Shown here piece by piece: positions 16,851-24,682 of a DNA stretch of 64,000 nucleotides. Location: contig JADJPO010000005.1 of NCBI GenBank assembly GCA_016713225.1, positions 273,064 through 337,063 of the forward strand, written 5' to 3'. Below the pieces are notes generated by a model, which had not been told where the DNA came from, searched no databases, and saw nothing but the letters and a program-made list of their open reading frames with translations. Source of the stretch: Kineosporiaceae bacterium. Its GTDB lineage: Bacteria; Actinomycetota; Actinomycetes; Actinomycetales; Kineosporiaceae. Both the position numbers and the translations under genes were made by a program. Position 1 is the stretch's first letter; each line of letters opens with the position of its first letter.

Positions 16851-16963
16851 GACTATGCCGAGGACTCCATGCCCGGACCCGCGCTCCAGGAACGACCCCG
16901 GACCCTGTCCTCGGCATAGTCACGGGGTCGGTATAGGTCGATCTATGCGGATGTCCGCATAGT
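16851..16963. repeat. Terminal hairpins of the RIT-like element
   Basis: There are two perfect inverted repeats. A 16-bp pair (TGACTATGCCGAGGAC at 16851-16866 and its complement at 16908-16923) is separated by 41 bp. A 9-bp pair with a 2-bp loop (CTATGCGGA-TG-TCCGCATAG, 16944-16963) comes next. The second ends exactly where the istB remnant begins. Such paired palindromes are plausible recombinase core sites. Confidence 0.75.
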
Positions 16964-17253
16964 GCGACGAACTGGGCTACCTCCCACTGCCCGCCGAAGC
17001 CGCCTCCGCCCTGTTCCAGGTCGTCTCCCAGCGCTACTTGAAGACCAGCATCGTGATCACCACAAACCGCGGGGTCGGATCCTGGGGAGAAGTCCTCGGC
17101 GACACCACCGTCGCCGCCGCCATGCTCGACCGGCTCCTCCACAGATCCGTCGTCCTCACCCTCGACGGCGACTCCTACCGCCTGCGCGACCACCACGCCA
17201 GAGCAGACACCCTCCGCCGAACCGCCACCGGCACCCGCACACCACTACGCTGA
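16964..17253 (+). pseudogene. istB: istB remnant (IS21 helper ATPase, C-terminal part)
   Basis: About 95 codons beginning at the Walker B region (DELGYLPLPAEAASALFQVV) and continuing through SIVITTNRGVGSWGEVLGD, AAMLDRLLHRS and GDSYRLRD to the stop. This is the C-terminal third of IstB, the AAA+ helper of IS21 transposition. The upstream part of istB and all of istA are missing, replaced by the RIT-like element whose hairpin abuts codon DEL. The IS21 right end follows, reaching about 17315, where it interrupts the rve transposase gene. Confidence 0.88.
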
Positions 17254-17302
17254 CCACGCCACCCAGGTGGGGAAAATCGACGAGCAACTCTGGCCAAGAT
17301 CA

Positions 17303-17605
17303 TTAAGCGCCATCAGCGGGTTGCAGCCGTTTACCGGTCGGGCCGTCCAGCACTGCCCAGCACGTCGCCAACGCCGTGATCGCTGCCTCGTCGTAGGTGT
17401 ACACCGGTGCCCGTTTCGCCCGGGTCACGCCCATCGCTCGCCCGGCGACCGCGGCCCGGATCATCTTGCGGGCGTGGTCACGATGCCACCCGTTGACCGC
17501 CACCAGATGATCAAGGATGGCCGACTTCTCGACCTTGGTGGCCTTCGGCCACGCCGCCACCTGCGAGGCCAGCACCGCCCTGCGCTGCACCATGGTCAAC
17601 CCCAT
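17303..17605 (-). pseudogene. N-terminal remnant of rve-type IS transposase
   Basis: It starts MGLTMVQRRAVLASQVAAW and contains the HTH-like HLVAVNGWHRDHARKMIR and ATCWAVLDGPTGKRLQP, typical of the N-terminus of actinobacterial integrase-core IS transposases. After GKRLQP the frame enters the end of the IS21 element (about 17315) and stops. The C-terminal piece is at 11677-11861. The right terminal repeat lies just upstream of its start. Confidence 0.8.
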
Positions 17606-17623
17606 CGAGCGAGCCTGACCCAC

Positions 17624-17680
17624 GCGGGCATCCACCGATGAGTCAACGACCCCACCCACGCGGGCATTCGACGTGAGTCA
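17624..17680 (-). repeat. Right terminal inverted repeat of outer IS
   Basis: This is the inverted partner of 11668-11725. It contains two GCGGGCAT units about 30 bp apart and ends GACGTGAGTCA. Its outer end is only 38 bp from the rnpB -10 box. Confidence 0.8.
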
Positions 17681-17718
17681 ACTCGCTGTCGACGTCCGGG
17701 GGAGCTTCTCGATATGGG

Positions 17719-17724
17719 TACGCT
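17719..17724 (+). promoter_or_regulatory. rnpB -10 box
   Basis: TACGCT is followed by six bases and then the G at 17731, which is the first base of RNase P helix P1. This supports both the promoter and the RNA 5' end. No good -35 is evident. The outer IS ends at 17680, so the -35 region lies next to IS-derived DNA. Confidence 0.6.
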
Positions 17725-17730
17725 GGCCTC

Positions 17731-18129
17731 GGACGAGCCGGACGGGCGGCCGCGTCGAGCACGATCCCGCTGGTCGGGGGAGGGCTCGCCGAGGAAAGTC
17801 CGGACTCCACAGGGCAGGGTGGTGGGTAACACCCACCCGGGGTGACCCGCGGGACAGTGCCACAGAGAACAGACCGCCGGTTCGACCTCTCGGGGTCGGC
17901 GCCGGTAAGGGTGAAACGGTGGTGTAAGAGACCACCAGCGTGGCGGGTGACCGTCGCGGCTCGGTAAACCCCACCCGGAGCAAGGCCAGACAGGAAGCGT
18001 TCGAGGGCGGCCCGCCCGAGCTTCCGGGTAGGCCGCAGGAGGGCACCGGCAACGGTGTTCGTAGATGGATGGTCGCCATCCGCCGGGCAACCGGCGGATA
18101 CAGAATCCGGCTTACAGTCCGGCTCGTCC
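17731..18129 (+). ncRNA. rnpB: RNase P RNA (type A)
   Basis: The catalytic RNA of RNase P, which removes 5' leaders from pre-tRNA. The hallmark CGAGGAAAGTCCGGACTCCA (CRI) lies at about 17789, and the conserved 3' part contains ACAGAATCCGGCTTACAG. The ends are set by helix P1: GGACGAGCCGG at 17731-17741 pairs perfectly with CCGGCTCGTCC at 18119-18129. The length is 399 nt, normal for actinobacteria. It is intact although the mobile island stops 50 bp upstream. Confidence 0.97.
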
Positions 18130-18253
18130 GCTCACCAGTGACGCGAACGTCACCTCAGGAGAGGGGTATTCGGTCGCGCAGTCTCTTCCTGTGCCCGGGT
18201 GAATGCCCGACGATGTCGCCATGTCCCGGGCGCATCGACCGTGAAGCCGCACC

Positions 18254-19126
18254 ATGGACCTGAATCTCGACCTGGCCGCGATCGCTGCCGCCACCGGCAT
18301 GCAGCCGGACGATCCGGAGCGCGGCGCGTCACCCCCGCTGCACGAGCGGGGCGTACGTCTCGGCTGGCTCATCGGCTTTCTGAAAGAGGTCGACGCGCAG
18401 CGGCGGCTGATCGTCGACCGCCATGAGTCCCAGCGCCGCGCGAGCATTCACTTCGATTCGGTCCCGTGGCCCGAGGCGCTGCCCCCACAGGCCACCGGCG
18501 ACCTCGACGGCGAGATCGTGGCGTTCGACGTCGTGCGCCCGATGACCAGGTGTGCCCAGGGGCCACTGTATGCGCGGGTGCCAGAGGAGCATCGCGGGCT
18601 CCCTGACCTGTTCGTCTCGCATGCGTGGGCGAACCCTCTCATCGGTGGCAGTGCCTTCACCTCGCTCTATGCCCTGTCGGGTCCGTATCGATCTCACGGG
18701 CCGGCGACCTTCGTGTGGCTCGATCTCGTCTGCTACAACCAGCACCGCCCGGAGGCGATCGCCGACGACATGCGGACCGTGATCCGCCATATCGGGCGGG
18801 TTGCGTTGCCGCTCATCAATCCCGTGCCGTTCACACGCCTGTGGTGCCTGTGGGAACTGCTCTGTGCGTTCACCACCAAGGCCGAGATCGAGGTGTGGGA
18901 GGCGAACGGATCGGTGTACGACCTCGGGTTCCTGGCCCGCACCTTCGAGGAGACGTTCGTGTCGGTGACCCACGCACGGACGCGGCTCGCGGCGGATCGG
19001 CAGCAGATTCTCGACGCCATGGTCGAGGCGTTCGGATCACTGGAGGCGGCAGATCGCTACGTGCGGCGCCTGGTGCTCGACCAGTTGTCGAAGGACTCGG
19101 ACAAGCCGTGGAATCGGCCCGGCTGA
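18254..19126 (+). CDS. TIR-like domain protein
   Basis: A 290-aa cytoplasmic protein. Residues about 115-225 carry a TIR-like pattern: LFVSHAW (box 1), FVWLDLVCYNQHRPEA (box 2), an IGRVALPLINP strand, and RLWCLWELLCAF, whose Trp-Glu resembles the NADase glutamate region of TIR domains. Similar SHAW...NQ...WCLWE proteins are common in microbial eukaryotes and scattered in bacteria. The N-terminal 110 residues match nothing I recognise. The ATG at 18254 is the first start and has only a weak ribosome-binding site. It lies alone after rnpB with a strong terminator behind it. A defence or signalling role is inference. Confidence 0.65.
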   Translation: MDLNLDLAAIAAATGMQPDDPERGASPPLHERGVRLGWLIGFLKEVDAQRRLIVDRHESQRRASIHFDSVPWPEALPPQATGDLDGEIVAFDVVRPMTRCAQGPLYARVPEEHRGLPDLFVSHAWANPLIGGSAFTSLYALSGPYRSHGPATFVWLDLVCYNQHRPEAIADDMRTVIRHIGRVALPLINPVPFTRLWCLWELLCAFTTKAEIEVWEANGSVYDLGFLARTFEETFVSVTHARTRLAADRQQILDAMVEAFGSLEAADRYVRRLVLDQLSKDSDKPWNRPG

Positions 19127-19133
19127 CCCGCGC

Positions 19134-19165
19134 CGGCGTGATCACATCCCGGCGTGATCACATCC
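19134..19165 (+). repeat. Perfect 16-bp tandem repeat
   Basis: CGGCGTGATCACATCC occurs twice in tandem, each copy containing the palindrome GTGATCAC. It follows the TIR-like gene. The rest of 19127-19508 holds the terminator below and no other recognisable feature. Confidence 0.8.
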
Positions 19166-19190
19166 TGTAGTCAGGCCCGGGACATGAGGC

Positions 19191-19228
19191 GGCCCCGCGT
19201 GATTACGGGGGGAGAATCACGCGAGGCC
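19191..19228 (+). terminator. Hairpin terminator after the TIR-like gene
   Basis: A 14-bp stem (GGCCCCGCGTGATT at 19191-19204 with AATCACGCGAGGCC at 19215-19228, one mismatch) around a 10-nt loop, 64 bp after the stop codon. There is no U tract, as is common in high-GC actinobacteria. Confidence 0.65.
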
Positions 19229-19508
19229 GTTGACACCTAAAGTACCTGTGATCTGCCTGTCGCGCAGACCAACTCGCCGAGTTGGTGAGCGGGTGTCGGG
19301 CTTCTGTCCAGTGCTGGCAGCAGCGATCGAGCGGTGAGACATCGTGACGCAGAGTCATGCAATGCCCAGCCTGTCGCGGTGGCACCTGGGCCGTGTGGGT
19401 GGCTGCCGGAGGGAACCGCTTGCCGCCCGCCCGACGATCTGATGCCGTGAGTCGTCGAGGACTCACGCCAGAGAACTCATGCAGCAGGCCACAGAGCGGG
19501 AGAACGAC

Positions 19509-19793
19509 ATGTCGACCCTGGAACGGCGCCAGGCGGCGCGGGCCAACCAGCGTGCCGCAGCGTTCGCCCGGTTTCAGATGGTCGGGGACGCCGAGGCCAT
19601 GCAGGTGGTGCTGACCGAGGCCAGCGAGGACGAGTACGCGCGCCTGGCCTTCGTGACGGCGCTGGCCTCGCTGGCAGCCAGTACCGCGAGCACCGCGTTC
19701 GGACGCGACGGGGCGATGACCTACTTCCAGACCGTGGCCGCCAACAGCGCCGCCCTGTCGGAGGCCGACGACATCGACGACTACTTCAGCTGA
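19509..19793 (+). CDS. Small hypothetical protein
   Basis: A 94-aa soluble, Ala-rich and largely helical protein: basic at the N-terminus (MSTLERRQAARANQRAAAFARFQMVG), acidic at the end (EADDIDDYFS). I prefer the ATG at 19509, which follows GGGAGA, over the ATG ten codons upstream. It has no membrane segment or known domain. A 15-bp tandem repeat separates it from the convergent ppgK. The function is unknown. Confidence 0.65.
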   Translation: MSTLERRQAARANQRAAAFARFQMVGDAEAMQVVLTEASEDEYARLAFVTALASLAASTASTAFGRDGAMTYFQTVAANSAALSEADDIDDYFS

Positions 19794-19802
19794 GTCCGTC
19801 GA

Positions 19803-19832
19803 GCCGAGACCTGTTCAGCCGAGACCTGTTCA
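19803..19832 (+). repeat. 15-bp tandem repeat between convergent genes
   Basis: GCCGAGACCTGTTCA is repeated twice without a gap between the 94-aa gene and ppgK. No coding or hairpin role is apparent. Confidence 0.75.
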
Positions 19833-19849
19833 GCCGGGCTCAGTCGGGC

Positions 19850-20632
19850 CTAGCCGTGCTCGGCGGCGTACAGGGCCGCACCGACGATGCCCCCGTCGTT
19901 GAGCAGGCTGGCCGGCACGATCGGGGTCCGCAGGTTCAGCAGCGGCAGGAATTTGTCCGACTTCTTGCTCACCCCGCCGCCGACCACGATCAGGTCGGGC
20001 CAGAACAGGTTCTCGACCGCGGTGAAGTAGCGCTGCAGCCGCTTGGCCCATTTCACCCACGACAGTTCCTCGCGCTGGCGGGCGCTGTCGGCAGCCCGGG
20101 ACTCGGCGTCGAAGCCGTCGACCTCGATGTGGCCCATCTCGGTGTTCGGCACCAGTTCGCCGTCGCAGATCAGAGCGCTGCCGATTCCGGTACCCAGCGT
20201 GACCACGATCACCACGCCCTTGACGCCCTTGGCGGCTCCGTACCGGGTCTCCGCCAACCCGGCGGCGTCCGCGTCGTTCAGGACGACGACCGGCCGGCCG
20301 AGGCGTTCGGTCAGCAGCGCGTCGACGTCGGTGTCGACCCAGGCCCCGTCCACGTTCGCCGCCGTGCGGGCCACACCGTGCTGGATCACGGCGGGGAAGG
20401 TGACGCCGATGGGCAGGCTTCCCGCGCGATCGGCGAAGTGGCTCACGAGCGTGCTCACGGTGTCCGCCACCGCGGCCGGGGTGGACGGCTGAGGGGTCGG
20501 GATCCGTAGCCGGTCCTCCCGGAACGTACCGGCGGCCAGGTCCACGGGAGCACCCTTGATACCCGACCCGCCGATGTCGATCCCGAAACCCACACCGCGG
20601 GTCACCCGGCGTCCTGCCGCACTCGTGGCCAT
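19850..20632 (-). CDS. ppgK: Polyphosphate glucokinase
   Basis: A 260-aa ROK-family kinase that phosphorylates glucose to glucose-6-phosphate using polyphosphate (and ATP), a typical actinobacterial enzyme of glycolysis entry. The phosphate-binding loop GIDIGGSGIKG is at residues 17-27, with the sugar-site motif VLNDADAAGLAE, GTGIGSALI, and the ROK signature TEMGHIEVDG. The C-terminus has the adenosine/phosphate motif IVVGGGVSKK. An upstream TATAGG at about 20674-20679 may be its -10. Another gene of hexose phosphate metabolism, pgi, lies at 38 kb. Confidence 0.95.
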   Translation of the reverse strand: MATSAAGRRVTRGVGFGIDIGGSGIKGAPVDLAAGTFREDRLRIPTPQPSTPAAVADTVSTLVSHFADRAGSLPIGVTFPAVIQHGVARTAANVDGAWVDTDVDALLTERLGRPVVVLNDADAAGLAETRYGAAKGVKGVVIVVTLGTGIGSALICDGELVPNTEMGHIEVDGFDAESRAADSARQREELSWVKWAKRLQRYFTAVENLFWPDLIVVGGGVSKKSDKFLPLLNLRTPIVPASLLNDGGIVGAALYAAEHG

Positions 20633-20711
20633 GCCGCCCCGGTCCCTTCCGTCGTCCGTTCGCTGGGCAACCCTATAGAGGCCTGCCCGTCGAGGGCAGT
20701 CGCGCCGGCTC

Positions 20712-21522
20712 TCAGGAGGCCACCAGGGCCACCTCGAACCCGGACGCGGTGCGCAGCACCACCCGTTCCGGCACGGCGGCCGCCAGCTCCAACGTCGGCA
20801 CGCTGCTCGTCGGGGCCGGGTTCTCGATGCGGTGGAATCCGTGCCTCAGCGCCTCGCGGGCGATCCGTGCCAGCCGGTCCTGGCGGCCGGCGCCGAAGGT
20901 GAGCCGGCCCTGGACGCCGACCGGCGTCGTCCAGGGTCTGATCGCCAGGCGCATCCGAGTGCCGCCCTGCGCCCAGCCCATGCCGGCGTCGTCCGCGGCC
21001 GGGTGCCAGCCCAGCCGGGCCAGCAACCAGGTCAGCGAGGCGGCACAGTCCGAGTCGGGCACGCTGACCAGCACCTCCTGCAGGCCGGCCGGCTCCCGCG
21101 GCGTGCGGGCCCCGATCGCGCGCCGCCTGCAGCATCTCGATCTCACTGGTCTGCTGGCTCTCGACGTGCCGCACTGCCTCTTCGAGTCGGGCTGCGAAGC
21201 GATAGCCGAAGCCGAAGGCGACCATCGCGGCGACGGCACCGATGATGGCGATCCCGGTCATCATCACCAGGACGGCGATCATGCGGCCGCCGATGGTCAC
21301 CGGGAAGTGTTCCCCGTAGCCGACGGTGCAGACGGTGACGACCGCCCACCACAGAGAGTCATGCCACTCCCGAAGGTTGGCCTCGGGATGGTCTCGTTCG
21401 AAGTACCAGACCGCGGTGGCGCCGCCGAGCACGACCACCATCGACAGGGCCGTCAACCCGACGGCCCACCGCACCAGGTGGACCCATGGGGACGCCTTCT
21501 TCACGGTGCGTATTCTGCTCAT
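20712..21522 (-). pseudogene. Two-TM potassium channel protein, frameshifted
   Basis: It begins MSRIRTVKKASPW, followed by TM1 (LTALSMVVVLGGATAVWYF), the pore helix and selectivity filter TVCTVGYGEHFP, TM2 (MIAVLVMMTGIAIIGAVAA) and a coiled region (RLEEAVRHVESQQTSEIEML). Near 21125 the frame shifts by +1 in the GC run GGCGGCGCGCGATCGG. The cytoplasmic domain continues in the other frame (ARTPREPAGLQEVLVSVPD ... EVALVAS) to a stop at 20712, about 270 residues in all. As written, the first frame gives a nonsensical 306-aa ending that overlaps ppgK. Either one base is extra in the sequence or the gene is broken. Confidence 0.75.
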
Positions 21523-21588
21523 CCGTCCGGCGTTTAGATAGGGCTCGAGCCGCTCTGGTCTCCAACCTCGCTCGGGGCGGGTCCCGTG

Positions 21589-21633
21589 GGTCAGGTCAGG
21601 GTCAGGTCAGGTCAGGTCAGGGTCAGGGTCAGG
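21589..21633. repeat. GGTCA-type short tandem repeats
   Basis: About nine units of GGTCA/GGGTCA run in tandem, covering the last codons of map (Leu-Thr repeats) and the space after its stop. This is a likely slippage-prone tract. Confidence 0.85.
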
Positions 21634-22523
21634 ATCTCCGCGCCGGTGTCGGTGACCAGGATGGTGTGCTCGAACTGCGCCGTCCGGCGCTGGTCCCTGG
21701 TGACGATGGTCCAGCCGTCGTCCCAGCAGACCCAGTCGTGCGTGCCCAGGGTGAGCATGGGCTCGACGGTGAAGGTCATCCCCGGCTCGATCACCGTGTC
21801 GAACAACGGCGCGGCGTCGTAGTGCGGGATCACCAGGCCGGAATGGAACGCCGTCCCGATGCCGTGGCCGGTGAAGTCGCGCACCACGCCGTAGCCGAAC
21901 CGCTTGGCATAGGAGGAGATCACCTTGCCGATCACGTTGATCTGCCGCCCCGGCGCGATCGCCTTGATGCCGCGCATCATCGCCTCGTGGGTGCGTTCGA
22001 CCAACAGTCGCGACTCCTCGTCGACCTCGCCGACCAGGTAGGTGGCGTCGGTGTCACCGTGTACGCCGAGGCCGTCGACCACCAGGTAGGCCGTGATGTC
22101 GATGTTGACGATGTCGCCGTCGGCCAGCACCGTCGAATCCGGGATGCCGTGGCAGATCACCTCGTTGACGCTGGTGCACAACGACTTCGGGTACGGCGGC
22201 GCCGTGCCGTTGCCGGGGTAGCCCAGCGTCGAGGGATAGGCGCCGTGGTCGAGCAGGAACTCGTGACCGATGCGGTCGAGTTCGTCGGTGGTCACCCCCG
22301 GCGCGATGTGCTCGGCGGCCGCAGCCATGGCCTGGGCCGCGATCCGGCCGGCCTGACGCATCGCCGCGATGGTCTGTTCGTCCTTGACCTCCGAGCCGAC
22401 AAAACGGTCGGCCTGTTTCTTGCCGACATACGGGGGCCGGGTGATCGAGGCCGGGACGGCGCGCAGCGGGCTGATCGCCCCCGGCGTGAGCGGGGGACGG
22501 CGGGCGCCGGTCGCAGCGGTCAT
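21612..22523 (-). CDS. map: Methionine aminopeptidase, type I
   Basis: A 303-aa metalloprotease removing the initiator Met from new proteins. After an N-terminal extension of about 40 residues (RPPYVGKKQAD), as in actinobacterial long-form enzymes, come the metal ligands Asp in NIDITAYLVVDG and DTDATYLVGE, His in FTGHGIGTAFH, and Glu in TFTVEPML and TAQFEHTILV. The extreme C-terminus, ILTLTLT, is encoded by the GGTCA repeat tract, so length variation there is possible. The ATG follows a -10 box at the spacing of a leaderless transcript. The gene is complete. Confidence 0.97.
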   Translation of the reverse strand: MTAATGARRPPLTPGAISPLRAVPASITRPPYVGKKQADRFVGSEVKDEQTIAAMRQAGRIAAQAMAAAAEHIAPGVTTDELDRIGHEFLLDHGAYPSTLGYPGNGTAPPYPKSLCTSVNEVICHGIPDSTVLADGDIVNIDITAYLVVDGLGVHGDTDATYLVGEVDEESRLLVERTHEAMMRGIKAIAPGRQINVIGKVISSYAKRFGYGVVRDFTGHGIGTAFHSGLVIPHYDAAPLFDTVIEPGMTFTVEPMLTLGTHDWVCWDDGWTIVTRDQRRTAQFEHTILVTDTGAEILTLTLT

Positions 22524-22530
22524 GCGGGGG

Positions 22531-22536
22531 ATTCTA
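22531..22536 (-). promoter_or_regulatory. Leaderless -10 box of map
   Basis: TAGAAT lies seven bases before the ATG at 22523, so transcription should begin at or next to the start codon. Confidence 0.65.
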
Positions 22537-22581
22537 GGCCGGGGCCGGTCGGCCGTCGTCGCGACGGATCACCGGCGGCGA

Positions 22582-24324
22582 TCACCACACCGTCTGGTAG
22601 AGCTCCGCTTCGGCGTTCAGGTAGGCCACGAGGTCCGTCACGTCGTGCTGGCTGGTGATCGGGGCGAGCTCGGTGGCCAGGACCTCACACCCGGCCGCCT
22701 CGTACACCACCGGTCGGTCCGACGACAGGCCGCCGTGGAGCACACCGGTGCCCACCGGGGGCAGATCGGCCACGACTGCGGTCGGGGCGAGGTCGAGCAC
22801 GGCGATCGGACGCCGGTCGTGCTCATCAGCCGCGGTCTGGGCGAAGAGCAGCGCCCGAACCTCGCCGGCATCGGTGACGAACAGTGCGTGGCGCACCGTG
22901 GTGGCCCGCCCGGTCCGCCGGGCACGACGGGCTGCGCGGCCCGGGCGGATCAGTTGGCTCAGGACCAAACCCGCCCCGCCGAGGGCTGCCCCGATCAGAA
23001 CCGTGGCTGCTGCCGCCCAGAGTCGGTGACCCGCGTTCGGGGATGCCGCGCGAACCCACTGCGGCCGGGCGGTGGCGTACTCGATGGCCAGGGTCTCGGC
23101 GGGTTCCCGGGACCAGCCGTGGACGACGACGCTGGTCTCGACCTGCTCGCCGGACTCGGTGGTGAAACCGATGCGAAGCTCCTCCAGGGCCGGAGGGTAC
23201 GTGGTGAGCACCGAGACCACGGTGGCCTCGGCGGGCCGGGTCTGCATGAGCTCCGTCATCGCCCCGGTGAAGGCCGGCCAACCGGCAAGGATCAAGAGGA
23301 TCGGGATCAGCCACACCGTGCTCGCCTTCAGCGGGTCCCGCCAACGGCGCAGCCGATCACCGATGCGAGGCGCGCACCCGACAACTCGGTCAACCTCGGC
23401 ACGGGCGGTGGCCGCCGCCCAGGTGAGATCTCTCGACTCCCACGGTCGCGGCTCGGCACGCGACCGGGCCGGCACCGGCTGGGTGGGCGGATCGATGGGG
23501 AGCCCTGCGGTGCGCAATGGGTCCTCCCGGCGCCAGGCCCACATCCGCCAGGGCACCGCCGCCAGAGCCAGCAACAGCCCGCCGCCGAGGAACGAACCGA
23601 CGAAGAGCAGTGCGTCCAGGCGGATCGGCACGTCCGGCAGCCCCGGTGCCGGAGTCACCACCGTGGTCTGCGTCCGGCCCCCGAGGCAGCCGGATTCCCT
23701 ACGACGTTCGACGCCGAGGTAGGGATCTGTCCAGACCGCCTCGCACCCCTCGTCGCCGGCCACGACCTGTGCGGTGGACATCGTTCCGGTGAGCAACAGC
23801 CCGGCCAGAACAGCGAGCGGCACCGCAGTCAGGATCGTCACGACAGCAGGCCAGGTCCGCCACGGCCGCGGCCTCCCGCTGGTCGCATTCACCTGGCCGC
23901 GGCGCACCTGGGTCACCGATCGCGTCAACAGCTCGCGGAGCAGGGGAGCGTCCGTTTCGCCCACGGCCAATGCGACGGGCGTGCCGTTGCCGTCCTGGCA
24001 CAGCAGCATCCGGGACAGGTCGTCATCGCTGGTCTCGGCTGTGCCGGCCAGCCGGACCCGGGTGAGCTGTAGTCCGACGTGGGACAGATCGATCTGCCTA
24101 CCCGAGCGCAGCGTGAAGCTGATCTGATCGCGGCTTACTGTGAGGCGACCCCGTTGCGCTCGGATCGGGTAGGGCGCCGTCGCACCACGTAGCGCGGCGG
24201 CGCATCGAAGGGTGCCGGTGGCTGCGACCCGGTGTCGGCGGCGGAGCGTGACCAGGTGGGAGGCACCGATGACGAGGCCCACGAGGGCAAGCCCTGCCGC
24301 TACCCCGAGTAGCCAGTCGAGCAT
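22582..24324 (-). CDS. Large multi-domain membrane protein, unknown
   Basis: A 580-aa protein with an N-terminal membrane anchor (residues 4-25), a soluble region, and further hydrophobic segments at about 160-180, 240-260, 330-350 and 425-450. A cytoplasmic C-terminal domain follows. The first 120 residues resemble the small actinobacterial single-TM DUF2550-type layout (anchor, then SRDQISFTLRSGRQIDL), but I do not claim the family. The start ATG follows GGGAG. It lies between map and a divergent SPOR-like gene. The function is unknown. Confidence 0.8.
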   Translation of the reverse strand: MLDWLLGVAAGLALVGLVIGASHLVTLRRRHRVAATGTLRCAAALRGATAPYPIRAQRGRLTVSRDQISFTLRSGRQIDLSHVGLQLTRVRLAGTAETSDDDLSRMLLCQDGNGTPVALAVGETDAPLLRELLTRSVTQVRRGQVNATSGRPRPWRTWPAVVTILTAVPLAVLAGLLLTGTMSTAQVVAGDEGCEAVWTDPYLGVERRRESGCLGGRTQTTVVTPAPGLPDVPIRLDALLFVGSFLGGGLLLALAAVPWRMWAWRREDPLRTAGLPIDPPTQPVPARSRAEPRPWESRDLTWAAATARAEVDRVVGCAPRIGDRLRRWRDPLKASTVWLIPILLILAGWPAFTGAMTELMQTRPAEATVVSVLTTYPPALEELRIGFTTESGEQVETSVVVHGWSREPAETLAIEYATARPQWVRAASPNAGHRLWAAAATVLIGAALGGAGLVLSQLIRPGRAARRARRTGRATTVRHALFVTDAGEVRALLFAQTAADEHDRRPIAVLDLAPTAVVADLPPVGTGVLHGGLSSDRPVVYEAAGCEVLATELAPITSQHDVTDLVAYLNAEAELYQTVW

Positions 24325-24410
24325 CCGTCGCTCCCGTTCATGGAGGCACCATTGTGACCGCAGCTCGGCGCTGCGGTGGCGGCATCGTCACGACCGCGAG
24401 ACAGGTCACC

Positions 24411-24416
24411 TAGAGT
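24411..24416 (+). promoter_or_regulatory. Leaderless -10 box of the SPOR-like gene
   Basis: TAGAGT, six bases before the ATG at 24423. Confidence 0.65.
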
Positions 24417-24422
24417 GCCGAC

Positions 24423-24626
24423 ATGGAGCAGCCACAGTTCTGGTTCAACGTCACGACCGGTCAGGTCGAGACCGAGGAGAACAAGTCTCGCGGGGAGGTC
24501 CTGATGGGTCCCTACCCCACCTTCGAGGCGGCCTCCCGGGCGCTGCAATCGGCGCGTGAGCGGACCGAGAAGTGGGACGAAGACGATCGGCGCTGGCGGG
24601 GCGACGGGGACGGCGAAGGCGCCTGA
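24423..24626 (+). CDS. SPOR-like small protein
   Basis: A 67-aa protein with one compact domain: FWFNVTTGQVETEENK, GEVLMGPYPTFEAASRALQSA, then an acidic tail. The pattern of a short strand, GPYxT and an Ala-rich helix is the SPOR-like fold of small conserved actinobacterial proteins. It has no signal peptide or membrane anchor, so binding of septal peptidoglycan is unlikely. The role is unknown. The -10 box six bases upstream fixes the start. Confidence 0.8.
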   Translation: MEQPQFWFNVTTGQVETEENKSRGEVLMGPYPTFEAASRALQSARERTEKWDEDDRRWRGDGDGEGA

Positions 24627-24682
24627 CCGACCCACGGCGGCGCGCCGGAGCCGAGATCACGGAATGACCTCGGCCGCGGTCC

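Larger units (their letters stand above)
11668..17680. mobile_element. Five-layer nested mobile-element island
   Basis: The island is bounded by the ~57-bp inverted repeats of an outer IS whose rve-type transposase gene survives only as an N-terminal piece (17303-17605) and a C-terminal piece (11677-11861). Between them, from right to left, lie the end of an IS21 element (istB tail), a recombinase-trio-like element that stops inside istB at hairpins, and an IS256-family element containing a group II intron. Each boundary can be placed because it interrupts a recognisable gene or repeat. The region separates the CHAP gene from rnpB. All the outer layers are truncated. Only the IS256 element and its intron look intact. 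Confidence 0.85.

Noticed and set aside
19127..19508. Hidden gene in the gap after the TIR-like gene
   Set aside because: No frame shows a ribosome-binding site plus family-like sequence. The gap holds a tandem repeat and a terminator only.
21589..21633. Cluster of regulatory or partition sites
   Set aside because: The units are 5-6 bp head-to-tail repeats without palindromes, and partly coding.
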